A DNA stretch of 64,000 bases from JAGXQV01 sp964505475 (GCA_964505475.1 CAZDIJ010000002.1:1-64000), one strand, 5' to 3'; positions 9,087 through 19,054 are shown, counted from the stretch's first letter. The notes: generated by a model from the letters alone, not told the origin. A program made the numbers and translations.

Positions 9087-9701
9087 ATGACGGGGCAAGT
9101 TTTAAGAAACACGCGCGAAGAGGTGCTCGAACGCTCGGCGGCGCTATTCGCAAAAGCCGGATTCCACGGGGTTTCCATGCGCGACATCGCGTCGAGCGCG
9201 GGCGTCACGCCCGCCGCGCTCTACCACCACTTCCCGGATAAGGAGCGGCTTTATCTGGAGGCCGTCGCCTACGTTTTCGAAAAAAAAATGGGGCCGTTGA
9301 AATCGGTGCTGGATGGCGGCGGAAATCCCTGGGAACGGCTCGAAGTCTTCCTCACGCAACACGCCGCGTTGCTGAATTCCGAACGGGATTTTCTGCGCCT
9401 GATGCAGTGGGTGATGCTGGATAGCGATGAACGGCGCCAGCACAGCCTGGCGGATTGCGTATTCCGCGACCTGTTCGCCGAACTGGGACGTCTGTCCGCG
9501 GAACTCGCTCCCGGCCGCGACCCTCACCTTCTGGTCGTCACGCTCATGGGGATGGTGGTGTTTCCCTTTGAAGTCCAGCCGGTGCAGCGCTTCATGCCGG
9601 ATTACCGGGGACAACTGGAAAGCCCGGAAACCATCGCGCGGCACGCGGTCAACCTGCTGCGCCACGGCATCGGCGAAGGCGCGCGGACTGATGAGCCATA
9701 A
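9087..9701 (+). CDS. TetR/AcrR-family transcriptional regulator
   Basis: 204 residues. The N-terminal TetR DNA-binding domain (about residues 8-55) includes the helix-turn-helix GVSMRDIASSAGVTPAALYHHFPDKERL. The C-terminal ligand domain is variable, as usual. AGGTGA stands 7 bases before the ATG. It is divergent from the efflux operon across 131 bases containing a symmetric operator-like site, so repression of the pump is likely. It also overlaps the downstream lipase gene by 11 bases, so the same regulator may co-vary with the phospholipase operon. The inducer is unknown. Confidence 0.9.
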   Translation: MTGQVLRNTREEVLERSAALFAKAGFHGVSMRDIASSAGVTPAALYHHFPDKERLYLEAVAYVFEKKMGPLKSVLDGGGNPWERLEVFLTQHAALLNSERDFLRLMQWVMLDSDERRQHSLADCVFRDLFAELGRLSAELAPGRDPHLLVVTLMGMVVFPFEVQPVQRFMPDYRGQLESPETIARHAVNLLRHGIGEGARTDEP

Positions 9702-10710
9702 CCGCAAGCCGCCCCGCGCCAAGATCGGCCTCGCCCTGGGCAGCGGATCGGCGCGCGGACTGGCGCACCTGGGGGTAATCCGGGCGCTGGCGCAGGCGGG
9801 CATAGTGGTGGACTTGACCGCCGGCACCAGCATCGGGGCGCTGATCGGGGCGATTCATGCCGCCGGTAAGCTGGACGAGCTGGAGGCAACTTTTCAGTCC
9901 TTCGACTGGAAAAAGACACTTTCCTTCTTCGACGTTGTGCTGCCCAAATCCGGCCTGCTCGATGGCGCCAGGATCGGCGAACTGGTGCGCGCGCATGTCC
10001 ATGCCGCCGCCATCGAGGCGCTGCCGATGCCCTTCGCCGCCGTGGCGACGGACATCGGCAGCGGCGAAGAGGTCGTGATCCGCAGCGGCGACGTGATCGA
10101 GGCGGTGCGCGCCAGCATTTCGGTGCCCGGCATCTTCACGCCGGTGCGACGCAACGGGAGCATCCTGGTGGATGGCGGCCTCACCAACCCGGTGCCGGTA
10201 AGCGTGGCGCGCGCCATGGGCGCCGGCATCGTGATCGCGGTCGATCTCAACCATGGGATCGTTAGCGGCAAGAACATGAAACCGCTGCTGCCCATGGAAA
10301 AAACCGGCAACGCGGAAAGCGGCTTATCCGCCATGCTTTCGCGTTGGGTGGGCGGCTATCGCCTTTCGCTGAAGGACATCCGGCAGAAACTGCTCGCCGG
10401 AGATGATCTGGTCTCGGTGCAATTCAGAAAATGGCTTTCCCCGGAACCGCTGCCCAACATCTTCGAGGTGCTGCTGGCCTCGATCAACATCATGGAAACC
10501 CGCATCACCCAAACTCGTCTGGGACTGGACCGCCCGGACATCCTCATCCAGCCGCCGCTGGGGCACATCCGTTTCCTGGAGTTCGGGCGTGCCGAGGAAA
10601 TCATCCGCATCGGCTACGAGGGCACCCAAGAAACGCTTGCCGCCTTGCCGGGAGACATCCTGAAACACCTGCAAGCGGCTGATATGGACAAGAAAAAGGA
10701 AGCTTCATGA
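9691..10710 (+). CDS. Patatin-like phospholipase (RssA-like)
   Basis: 339 residues from the ATG at 9691, which overlaps the tetR-type gene end; an ORF start 264 bases earlier lies inside that gene in another frame and is not credible. The patatin core is complete: the oxyanion motif GSGSARG (17-23), the nucleophile elbow GTSIG with Ser47, and the catalytic DGG with Asp161 (ILVDGGLTNPVPV). There is no signal peptide, so it is probably cytoplasmic or membrane-peripheral. The predicted activity is acyl-ester hydrolysis of phospholipids or lysophospholipids. Its stop overlaps the next start (ATGA), which links it translationally to an outer-membrane phospholipase. Confidence 0.9.
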   Translation: MSHNRKPPRAKIGLALGSGSARGLAHLGVIRALAQAGIVVDLTAGTSIGALIGAIHAAGKLDELEATFQSFDWKKTLSFFDVVLPKSGLLDGARIGELVRAHVHAAAIEALPMPFAAVATDIGSGEEVVIRSGDVIEAVRASISVPGIFTPVRRNGSILVDGGLTNPVPVSVARAMGAGIVIAVDLNHGIVSGKNMKPLLPMEKTGNAESGLSAMLSRWVGGYRLSLKDIRQKLLAGDDLVSVQFRKWLSPEPLPNIFEVLLASINIMETRITQTRLGLDRPDILIQPPLGHIRFLEFGRAEEIIRIGYEGTQETLAALPGDILKHLQAADMDKKKEAS

Positions 10711-11864
10711 CTCGCTTGACGAAACTTTGGCCTCAATTGCCGCTGGCCGCGCTCCTGTGCTCAATCGCCCTGCCCGCCGCCGCCGCGCCGTCCTGGCTGA
10801 TCGCCACCCGCGACGAGAACGCGCGCGCGGGCGCCCCCATCGAACTCGATATCGTCAAGCCGGCGGCGCAGACGGCCTGGCCGGATACGCTCAGGCTCAG
10901 GCTGGCGCGCGACGGCCAGACGCAGGAAACGGTATTGACCGTCGTCGGGACAGTGTCGGCGGAAGATACGCGCCGAACCTATCGCGGAGTGTTGGCAGCC
11001 GGCCTCTCCGGGCTAGTGCGCGCCGATCTCGCGGAAGCTGAATCGAACCGCCTGGTCTTGGTCGTGAGCGCCGCCGATCCGATCGAGCGGATGCACGCCC
11101 CCGCCGCGCCCGCAACGGCGTCAAGCCGCGCGAACGACATCCTGAGCGCCCCGAACGAGCCGGCTCTGTCCGCCAACGAACCCATGTATTTCGTCGCCGG
11201 CAACAGTGGCGGGATCACCGCCCGCTTCCAGTTCAGCTTCAAATACCGCATCTTTGATTCCGACGGCGCCCCGGTGGCTTGGCTTCCGCCGCTTTCGCGC
11301 CTGCACTTCGGTTATACGCAGGGAGCGATCTGGGATCTGGGCGCCGAGTCGAAGCCGTTTCGCGACACCAGCTACCGCCCCAGTCTCTTTTTGCAGGAGA
11401 AGACCGGGGGACAGGGGCTGATGCCCGATCTCCTGCGCGCCGGCTACGAACACGAATCCAACGGCAAGGACGGCGTGAATTCCCGCAGCATCGACACTCT
11501 CTTCGCCCAGCCCGTCTGGCTCGCCGCATTTTCGGACGGACGCACGCTGATTTTCGCGCCCAAGTTCTATGGTTATCTGGATAAGGATGACAACCCCGAC
11601 ATCCAGCACTACCGGGGCTACGTGGATTGGAATTTCCGCTACGGCCGCGAAGATGGCTGGTTGTTGTCGACACAATTACGGCACGCCGCCGCCGGTCGCG
11701 GCAGTGCCCAATTCGACATTTCCTTTCCCCTGCGCAAACCGATCTTCGCCCGCACCGGCGGCTTCCTGCACTTCCAGTTGTTCAAGGGATACGGCGAAAG
11801 CCTGCTCGACTACAATCTCGAACGGAGCACCCAGGCAAGGGTGGGATTTTCCATCGTTCGCTGA
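10707..11864 (+). CDS. pldA: Outer-membrane phospholipase A (OMPLA-like)
   Basis: 385 residues with a signal peptide (ends near ALPAAAA) and a ~140-residue N-terminal extension before the barrel. The barrel starts around EPMYFVAGN and has the OMPLA signature YEHESNG with His249 and Ser251. Aligned on the family pattern H-x-S-x(11)-N, the catalytic Asn position is Asp263 here (RSIDTLF), an unusual substitution. The protein ends in a strand-like RVGFSIVR. OMPLA enzymes hydrolyse phospholipids in the outer leaflet when membrane asymmetry is lost. It is the last gene of the TetR-patatin-pldA operon (ATGA overlap). Confidence 0.88.
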   Translation: MTRLTKLWPQLPLAALLCSIALPAAAAPSWLIATRDENARAGAPIELDIVKPAAQTAWPDTLRLRLARDGQTQETVLTVVGTVSAEDTRRTYRGVLAAGLSGLVRADLAEAESNRLVLVVSAADPIERMHAPAAPATASSRANDILSAPNEPALSANEPMYFVAGNSGGITARFQFSFKYRIFDSDGAPVAWLPPLSRLHFGYTQGAIWDLGAESKPFRDTSYRPSLFLQEKTGGQGLMPDLLRAGYEHESNGKDGVNSRSIDTLFAQPVWLAAFSDGRTLIFAPKFYGYLDKDDNPDIQHYRGYVDWNFRYGREDGWLLSTQLRHAAAGRGSAQFDISFPLRKPIFARTGGFLHFQLFKGYGESLLDYNLERSTQARVGFSIVR

Positions 11865-11883
11865 CGGCGCGGCCTGCCATGAC

Positions 11884-13236
11884 TCACCGGGCCGGCAAGG
11901 TCACGGTGACGCACAATCCGCCCGCCGCGCGGTTGCCGGCATGGATGCCGCCACCGTGCGCCATGACGGTGCGCCGCGATATGGCCAGCCCCAAGCCATG
12001 GCCGTCCGGGGCATTGGCCTGGTTTCCGCGAAAAAACGGCTCGAAGATCGCGGGCAACTCGCTTTCGGGAACCCCGCTCCCTTCGTCGGAAACCGAAATG
12101 ACGGCGGTCTGGCCGTTAGCCGCCACGCCGGCCTCGATGCTCACCAGCCCGCCCGGCGGGGAGTGCTTCAGGGCATTGCGGACGATATTCTCCAGCGCGC
12201 GGTGCAACAGCTCGGCATTGCCCCGCACCCCGGCGCGTCCGTGCGCCGCCAGCTCCACCCGGCATCCCTGGGCTTCCGCCTCGAAACGGGCATCTTCCGC
12301 CACATTGGCAACCAGTTCGTTCAGATCGACATCCTCGTCGAATTTACCGGCCATGCCGGCCTCCAGCCGGGACAGGGTGAGCAGTTCGCTGACCAGCTTG
12401 TCCATGCGCACCGATTCGCGCTCGATGCGCGCCAGCGTTTCGCCGAGCCGCTCCGGTTGCTGCCGCGCCAGCCCTATCGCCGCCTGAAGCCGCGCCAGGG
12501 GCGAGCGCAATTCGTGGGAAACGTCGTGCAGCAGCCGCCGCTGCCCCTCCATCAGGCTTTGCAGGCGGTGCGCCATGGCGTCGAAATCACGCCCGAGATC
12601 GGCCAATTCGTCACGCCGTCTTCCCATCGCCGGTCCGACATGTTGAGCCAGGCGGCCATTCGCGGCGCTTTTGAAAGCGGAACGGAGAGTGCGGATCGGC
12701 TTGGAGAAATATCCTGCCAGCAAGGCGGCGAAAATCAGGCTGACGATGCCGCCCGCCAGCAAGGGTATCAGCAGAGGCATCCAGTGGCGCCCTGGAGGAT
12801 GCCCCGGGCGGGCGCCATTGCGTTGCGGCGGCGACACGAAGAACCAGTAGCCGTGTCCGTCGTCCGTCTCGACTTTTTCCGCCGCGCCGTGCTTGCCCGG
12901 ACTCGGCGCGGAGGCGATTTGCCTCACCCGCCCGGCGGTTTCCGCCGCGACCGGGCGTCCCAGCAATTCACGGCCATTTTCGTCCAGAGCGAAGACCGGC
13001 GGCCCCGGATTGCGCCGGCTATCCTCCAGCAGGCCGCGCAAGGCGGAAATTCCCCCATGGCGCAAGGTGGCCGCCGCCGATGCGACCATGAAGGCGGCGG
13101 GAGGGCTGGCGTCGATTTCGCGCTGAAAACGCTCGGCGTCGTAATTCTTCAGCCAGATCGCGACGCCGACGCCAAGTGAGGTAACGAACTGCGCCAGCCA
13201 AAAAAAGAAGAAGAATTTCCAGAACAGCCGTCCCAT
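11884..13236 (-). CDS. Two-component sensor histidine kinase (RstB/CpxA-like architecture)
   Basis: 450 residues from the ATG at 13236 (MGRLFWKFFFFFWLAQF); the longer in-frame ORF reads through the response-regulator gene and is rejected. Order: TM1 near residues 7-30, a ~130-residue periplasmic sensor region, TM2 (LLIPLLAGGIVSLIFAALL), HAMP, HisKA with the phospho-acceptor His in HDVSHELRSPLARL, then HATPase_c with DEGSGVPESELPAIFEPFFRG and the G2 box GHGLGLAISRR. It follows the response regulator with a 2-base gap. The stimulus is unknown. It converges on the phospholipase gene 19 bases away. Confidence 0.93.
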   Translation of the reverse strand: MGRLFWKFFFFFWLAQFVTSLGVGVAIWLKNYDAERFQREIDASPPAAFMVASAAATLRHGGISALRGLLEDSRRNPGPPVFALDENGRELLGRPVAAETAGRVRQIASAPSPGKHGAAEKVETDDGHGYWFFVSPPQRNGARPGHPPGRHWMPLLIPLLAGGIVSLIFAALLAGYFSKPIRTLRSAFKSAANGRLAQHVGPAMGRRRDELADLGRDFDAMAHRLQSLMEGQRRLLHDVSHELRSPLARLQAAIGLARQQPERLGETLARIERESVRMDKLVSELLTLSRLEAGMAGKFDEDVDLNELVANVAEDARFEAEAQGCRVELAAHGRAGVRGNAELLHRALENIVRNALKHSPPGGLVSIEAGVAANGQTAVISVSDEGSGVPESELPAIFEPFFRGNQANAPDGHGLGLAISRRTVMAHGGGIHAGNRAAGGLCVTVTLPAR

Positions 13237-13238
13237 GC

Positions 13239-13928
13239 CTACTCCCTGATGAGCTGATAACCCCTGCGGAAAACGGTCTGGATGCGCGACCGGCCATCGG
13301 GCAGCGGCTCCAGTTTGTGGCGGATGCTGCTCAAATGAACGTCGATGCTGCGGTCGAAACGCGAAAGGGGGCGCCCCAGCCCCTGTTCCGACAACTCCGC
13401 CTTGCCGACCACGCTGCCGGCATGGCGGACGAGCATTTCGAGCAGATTGAACTCGGTGCCGGTCAACGCCAGCGGCTTGCCGCTGCATTCGGCGCGGCGC
13501 TGATCCGGCCACAAGGCCAGCGCGCCCACGATCAAGGGCAAGGACGAAGCGCCTGCCGCCGTACCGCCGCCGCGGCGCAAAATGGCGCGGATGCGCGCCG
13601 TCAACTCGCGCGGCGTGCAAGGCTTGGGAACATAATCGTCCGCGCCCAGTTCAAGTCCCACGATGCGGTCGGCATCGTCTCCCCTGGCGGTCAACATCAG
13701 CACCGGCATGATGCTTTCGGCGCGAATCCGCCCAAGCGCCTCGATTCCGCTCTTGCCCGGCATCATGACGTCGAGAACGGCGATCGCGTATTGCCCCGAC
13801 AAGGCTTCGGCTATCCCCGTGATGCCATCGTGCACGCCTTTCACCTCGAAGCCCTCTCCGGCGAGGTATTCGGCCAGCATCCCCACCAACTCGACATCGT
13901 CGTCCACCAGCAGCACCTTGTTGTTCAT
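13239..13928 (-). CDS. OmpR-family response regulator
   Basis: 229 residues starting MNNKVLLVDDD; the first 23 residues of the longer ORF are not conserved-looking and are omitted. The receiver domain has the acidic pair D9-D11, phospho-acceptor Asp53 (AVLDVMMPG) and the conserved Lys in YVPKP. The C-terminal winged helix ends with IRHKLEPLPDGRSRIQTVF and RRGYQLI. It is the first gene of the two-gene operon with the sensor kinase. Targets are not evident; the nearest independent promoter region is the 479-base gap before the EF-hand gene. Confidence 0.94.
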   Translation of the reverse strand: MNNKVLLVDDDVELVGMLAEYLAGEGFEVKGVHDGITGIAEALSGQYAIAVLDVMMPGKSGIEALGRIRAESIMPVLMLTARGDDADRIVGLELGADDYVPKPCTPRELTARIRAILRRGGGTAAGASSLPLIVGALALWPDQRRAECSGKPLALTGTEFNLLEMLVRHAGSVVGKAELSEQGLGRPLSRFDRSIDVHLSSIRHKLEPLPDGRSRIQTVFRRGYQLIRE

Positions 13929-14291
13929 CCCATGCCATTTCCAAGAATACGATGGGCTTATCTTAGTCAACCCGGCCTGACTAGACCAGCCACGCAATCA
14001 CGGCTTTACAGTTATTTACACCCATTCGCGGCGAGCCGGCATCCGATACGGGGCAAAGCGGCAAGCATTGCCAAAATGCCCGCAAATAACATTAATAGTT
14101 CTAAACAGCATTTTGTTTTACATGAAGTATTTTCTTTATCGTCAGGCGCCGGCCAGATGCAATTCTTGCCGCCACCCCGGCAATCCTATGAGCGCATTGA
14201 CGAAAAGAAACCGGATTTCCAAAGCGGCGCTCCGCCCCTTAACCGGAATTTACCCGCATTAACATGAAAAACCATGAAATTACATGCAATT

Positions 14292-14307
14292 AGGCCGATA
14301 TTTTGCA
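14292..14307 (+). promoter_or_regulatory. Possible sigma54-type (-24/-12) promoter for the EF-hand gene
   Basis: AGGCCGATATTTTGCA has the invariant GG (14293-14294) and GC (14305-14306) 12 bases apart and a full TTGCA, but the CACG part of the -24 box is poor. The predicted transcript would start near 14318 and leave a ~90-base leader with two hairpins before the ATG at 14408. No enhancer-binding protein is encoded in the window. Confidence 0.3.
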
Positions 14308-14353
14308 TAAGCGCTCATCACGAACTCATGCCATAACGGCATGACTCGCCAAG

Positions 14354-14384
14354 GGTGGCTACGGTAAAAACCACCGATTTTTTC
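14354..14384 (+). promoter_or_regulatory. Stem followed by T-run in the leader of the EF-hand gene (possible attenuator)
   Basis: GGTGG (14354-14358) can pair with CCACC (14371-14375) across a 12-base loop, and GATTTTTTC follows directly, 15 bases before the AAAGGAG ribosome binding site. The stem is only 5 bp, so this is weak. I do not recognise a known riboswitch class. Confidence 0.25.
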
Positions 14385-14407
14385 AGCAACCATGAAAGGA
14401 GCAAATC

Positions 14408-15139
14408 ATGAGCAGTATCGGCAATATCAGCGGCTACGGAGCTTCGGCGATGTCCGGCATGCCGCGCATGCAACGCCCCGATCCATCCAAGATGGCGGAA
14501 GAGCTGTTTTCCAAGCTGGATGCCAAGGGGCAGGGTTATATCGAAAAAAGCGATCTGGAATCGGCATTCGGCCAATTGTCACCGACCCGCGCTTCGGAAA
14601 ATTCGGCCAGCGTCGAGGAGGTTTTCAACTCGCTCGACGGCGATGGCGACGGTAAGGTCACCCAGGATGAAATATCCAGCAGCCTGCAAAAACTTACTGC
14701 CGAACTCGACGCCCAGTTCAACAAAATGCGCGAGGGCGGGATGAAAGGGATGGGCGGCATGCCGCCTCCCCCGCCCCCGCAGGACGTGGAAGAACCGGGC
14801 GGCGCGGGCTTCACCAAGGAAGAATTGACCGGCCAACTGGAAGAAATCGGCTCCAGCGACAGCAAGCGTTCCGCCCTGATCTCGAAGATTGTCGATAATT
14901 TCGAGGAAGCGGATAGCGACGGCGATGGCAAGGTCAGTTTCAAGGAAGCCATGGCCTACGACCAGGCCAGCCAAACTTCGGCCAGCGGCGGATCAAATGC
15001 GGCCACGTCTGCCAACGACTCGGCCAGGCTCGATGCCCAGATCATGAAACAGATCATGGAATTGATGCGCGCCTATGGTGGCGGCAACGACGCCAACAGT
15101 GTTTCCAGCCTGCCGGAAACGATCTCCACCACCGCCTGA
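14408..15139 (+). CDS. EF-hand calcium-binding protein
   Basis: 243 residues with a strong AAAGGAG site before the ATG. Three EF-hand loops are visible: residues 38-49 (DAKGQGYIEKSD, Gly and Gln at some ligand positions), 77-88 (DGDGDGKVTQDE, canonical) and 169-180 (DSDGDGKVSFKE, canonical). A Gly/Met-rich, proline-rich linker (GMKGMGGMPPPPPPQ, about 111-125) separates two lobes. The C-terminus is Ser/Ala/Asn rich. No signal peptide or membrane segment is seen, so it is cytoplasmic or leaves by a leaderless route. Its function is unknown; calcium sensing or buffering is inferred. It is monocistronic and ends at a good terminator. Confidence 0.85.
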   Translation: MSSIGNISGYGASAMSGMPRMQRPDPSKMAEELFSKLDAKGQGYIEKSDLESAFGQLSPTRASENSASVEEVFNSLDGDGDGKVTQDEISSSLQKLTAELDAQFNKMREGGMKGMGGMPPPPPPQDVEEPGGAGFTKEELTGQLEEIGSSDSKRSALISKIVDNFEEADSDGDGKVSFKEAMAYDQASQTSASGGSNAATSANDSARLDAQIMKQIMELMRAYGGGNDANSVSSLPETISTTA

Positions 15140-15158
15140 TTTGATTTGCGGGCATCCG

Positions 15159-15182
15159 GGCCGGCGTCTGCCGGCCTTTTTT
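15159..15182 (+). terminator. Intrinsic terminator of the EF-hand gene
   Basis: GGCCGGC (15159-15165), loop GTCT, GCCGGCC (15170-15176), then TTTTTT. It is a perfect 7-bp stem with a U-tract, 20 bases after the stop codon and just before the convergent radA stop at 15186. Confidence 0.9.
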
Positions 15183-15185
15183 CAT

Positions 15186-16542
<1,357 letters not shown>

Positions 16543-16550
<8 letters not shown>

Positions 16551-17616
16551 GGCGTTCCAGCACCGGCACGCGCGGCGCCAGCGCGCACAGCAATTCGTAG
16601 CCTATCGTTCCCGCCGTCTGCGCCACTTCTTCCACCGGCAGGCCACCGCCCCACAGGGTCACCGGGCTGCCGACACCGGCGGTGGGAAGCTCGGTCAGAT
16701 CGGTGAACAGCATGTCCATCGAGACTCGCCCCAAGGTGCGGGTACGCTGGCCTTCGACCAGGATCGGCGTGCCGGTGGGGGCGTGGCGCGGGTAGCCGTC
16801 GGCGTAGCCGCAGGCGACGATGCCGATGCGGCTGGGGCGTTCGGCGCGGAACAGGGCGCTGTAGCCTATGGTTTCGCCGAGCTGTAGATTCTGCACGGCG
16901 ATGATGCGGCTGGTCAGGGCCATCGCCGGGCGCAGGCCAATTTCCTGCGCGGTCATATCGTCGAACGGCGAGGAACCATAGAGCATGATGCCGGGACGCA
17001 CCCAGTCGGCGTGGGTTTGCGGATAACGCAGGATGGCGGCGGAGTTGGCGAGGCTCTTGGGCAGTGTGCTATCTTGCGTCGCCTGGTTGAAACATTCCAA
17101 CTGGGCGGCAATGCCGGTATCGTCGTCCGCCGTGGCGAAATGGCTGGCGAGGGTAATGGCGCCGACGTTGGGGCTGGCCTGCAAGCGTTGCAGCGCTTGG
17201 GGAAAGGCTTGCCGGGTGAAGCCGAGGCGATTCATGCCGGTGTTGATCTTGAGGAAGACTTCGACTTTGGCATCCAGTTTGGCGCGCGCCAGCATGTCGA
17301 GTTGCTCGGCGTTGTGTATCACGGTGGCGATGCGGTGTTGCGCCAGCAAGGGTAGTTCGTCTTCGCTGAAGAAGCCTTCGAGGGGCACGATGGTCTGAGC
17401 ATATCCCGCTTCGCGCAGGGCGATGCCTTCCTCCACCCGCAGCACGGCGAAGCCGTCGGCATCCCTGAGCGCCGCGGCGGCGCGCAGCATGCCGTGGCCG
17501 TAGGCGTCGGCCTTGACGACTGCGAGCACCTTGGAATTCGGCGCATGGCGGCGCGCCACGCCGAGGTTGTGGGTCAGCGCCGCCAGGTCGATAGTGGCTT
17601 GCAGGGGACGCGCCAT
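16543..17616 (-). CDS. alr: Alanine racemase
   Basis: 357 residues. It makes D-alanine for peptidoglycan using PLP. The PLP lysine is K35 in AVVKADAYGHG; the catalytic-tyrosine region is GYSALFRAERPSRIGIVACGY and the C-terminal beta-domain follows. It starts at an ATG 4 bases after the dnaB stop and overlaps radA. The dnaB-alr-radA order is common in Beta- and Gammaproteobacteria. The sequence does not say whether it is the biosynthetic or the catabolic paralogue; the housekeeping context favours biosynthetic. Confidence 0.96.
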
Positions 17617-17620
17617 GGGA

Positions 17621-18985
17621 TCAGTACGAGCCGGCGTGGGCGTAGTTCTCGAATTTGGTGTATTCGCCGAGGAAGGTCATGCGCACCATACCGATCGGGC
17701 CGTTACGCTGTTTGCCAATGATGATTTCGGCGCTGCCCTTGTCCGGGCTGTCGGGGTTGTAGACTTCGTCGCGGTAAATGAACAGGATCAGGTCGGCGTC
17801 CTGCTCGATGGCGCCCGATTCGCGCAGGTCGGACATCACCGGGCGCTTGTTGGGGCGTTGTTCCAGGCTGCGGTTGAGCTGCGACAAGGCGATCACCGGC
17901 ACATCAAGTTCCTTCGCCAAGGCTTTGAGCGAACGGGATATTTCTGAAATCTCGGTGGCGCGGTTTTCGCCGTCACGGTTGGCGCTCATCAATTGCAGGT
18001 AGTCGATCACGATCAGGCCGAGCTTGCCGGCCTGGCGATAGAGACGCCGCGCCCGCGAGCGCAGATCCATGGAGGACAATGCCGCCGATTCGTCGATATA
18101 CAGGGGGGCATCGTTGAGCTTGCCGAGGGCATAGGTCATCTTCTGCCAATCCTCGTCCTCGAGGCGGCCGGTGCGCAGCTTGTGCTGGTCGAGCCGTCCC
18201 ACCGAGCCGATCATCCGCATCACCAGTTGGGTGCCGCCCATTTCCATGGAGAATACCGCCACCGGCAGCCCGGTTTGCAAGGCGACGTTTTCGGCGATGT
18301 TCAGCGAGAAAGCGGTCTTGCCCATGCTCGGGCGGCCGGCGACGATAATCAGATCGCCGGGTTGCAGGCCGGAGGTTTTTTCGTCGAGGTCATGGAAGCC
18401 GGTGGGTATGCCGGTGACATCGTTGGGGTTATCGCGGTGGAACAGGATGTCGATTTTTTCCACCACCTCGGTCAACAAGGGCTGAATCGGCACGAAACCC
18501 TTCTTGCCGCGCGCGCCGGCCTCGGCAATCTCGAATACCCTGGCCTCGGCCTCATCGAGCAGTTGCGTGGTATTGCGCCCGGTGGGGTTGAAAGCGCTTT
18601 CCGCGATGGTGCTGCCGACTTCCGCCAGCTTGCGCATCACCGCGCGCTCGCGGACGATCTCGGCATAACGGCGGATATTCGCCGTGCTCGGGGTGTTTTG
18701 CGCCAGCGAGCCGAGATACGCCAAGCCGCCCGCGCCGTTCAGTTCACCGCTGTTTTCCAGGATTTCCGTCACGGTAATCACGTCCGCCGGCTTGGCGTGC
18801 TCGATCAGCTTGCCGATGTGACGGAAAATCAGGCGGTGGTCGTGGCGGTAAAAATCGTCCTCGGTGAGGATGTCGGCGATCTTGTCCCAGGCGATGTTTT
18901 CCAGCAGCAGACCGCCCAGCACGGATTGCTCGGCTTCGACCGAATGAGGGGGGAGTTTGATGGAATCGAGTTGCGGATCGTTCAT
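17621..18985 (-). CDS. dnaB: Replicative DNA helicase DnaB
   Basis: 454 residues from MNDPQLDSIKLPPHSVEAEQ; a 16-residue upstream extension lies in the terminator region and is rejected. The N-terminal DnaB domain covers about 15-120. The RecA-like helicase domain has Walker A GRPSMGKTAF, Walker B LIVIDYLQLM and the arginine-finger region RSLKALAKELDVPVIALSQL. It unwinds DNA at the fork. It lies downstream of the ribosomal S6/S18/L9 operon but is separated from it by a terminator. No intein is present. Confidence 0.98.
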   Translation of the reverse strand: MNDPQLDSIKLPPHSVEAEQSVLGGLLLENIAWDKIADILTEDDFYRHDHRLIFRHIGKLIEHAKPADVITVTEILENSGELNGAGGLAYLGSLAQNTPSTANIRRYAEIVRERAVMRKLAEVGSTIAESAFNPTGRNTTQLLDEAEARVFEIAEAGARGKKGFVPIQPLLTEVVEKIDILFHRDNPNDVTGIPTGFHDLDEKTSGLQPGDLIIVAGRPSMGKTAFSLNIAENVALQTGLPVAVFSMEMGGTQLVMRMIGSVGRLDQHKLRTGRLEDEDWQKMTYALGKLNDAPLYIDESAALSSMDLRSRARRLYRQAGKLGLIVIDYLQLMSANRDGENRATEISEISRSLKALAKELDVPVIALSQLNRSLEQRPNKRPVMSDLRESGAIEQDADLILFIYRDEVYNPDSPDKGSAEIIIGKQRNGPIGMVRMTFLGEYTKFENYAHAGSY

Positions 18986-19002
18986 TGTCGCCAAGTATAA
19001 AG

Positions 19003-19029
19003 CAAAAAGGGGCTGTTCCCAGCCCCTTT
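19003..19029 (-). terminator. Intrinsic terminator of the rpsF-rplI operon
   Basis: On the minus strand AAAGGGGCTG, loop GGAA, CAGCCCCTTT, then a short T-rich tract. The 10-bp perfect stem lies 25 bases after the rplI stop and upstream of dnaB. Confidence 0.85.
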
Positions 19030-19054
19030 GCACCGCTGCCGGATTACCGGCGGA

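Larger units (their letters stand above)
13929..14407. other. 479-base intergenic region between response regulator and EF-hand gene
   Basis: It holds the divergent upstream regions of both genes. It is visibly richer in A and T than its surroundings, especially 14085-14130 and 14255-14310. I see no convincing gene; a 64-codon ORF at 14068-14262 has no recognisable domain. Features seen: a sigma54-like pair at 14292-14307, a perfect 7-bp hairpin TCATGCC/GGCATGA at 14326-14344, and a GGTGG/CCACC stem at 14354-14375 followed by six Ts, all in the presumed leader of the EF-hand gene. A small RNA cannot be excluded. Confidence 0.6.

Noticed and set aside
14068..14262. 64-codon ORF in the 479-base gap before the EF-hand gene
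   Set aside because: No domain, no clear ribosome binding site, and it overlaps AT-rich sequence.
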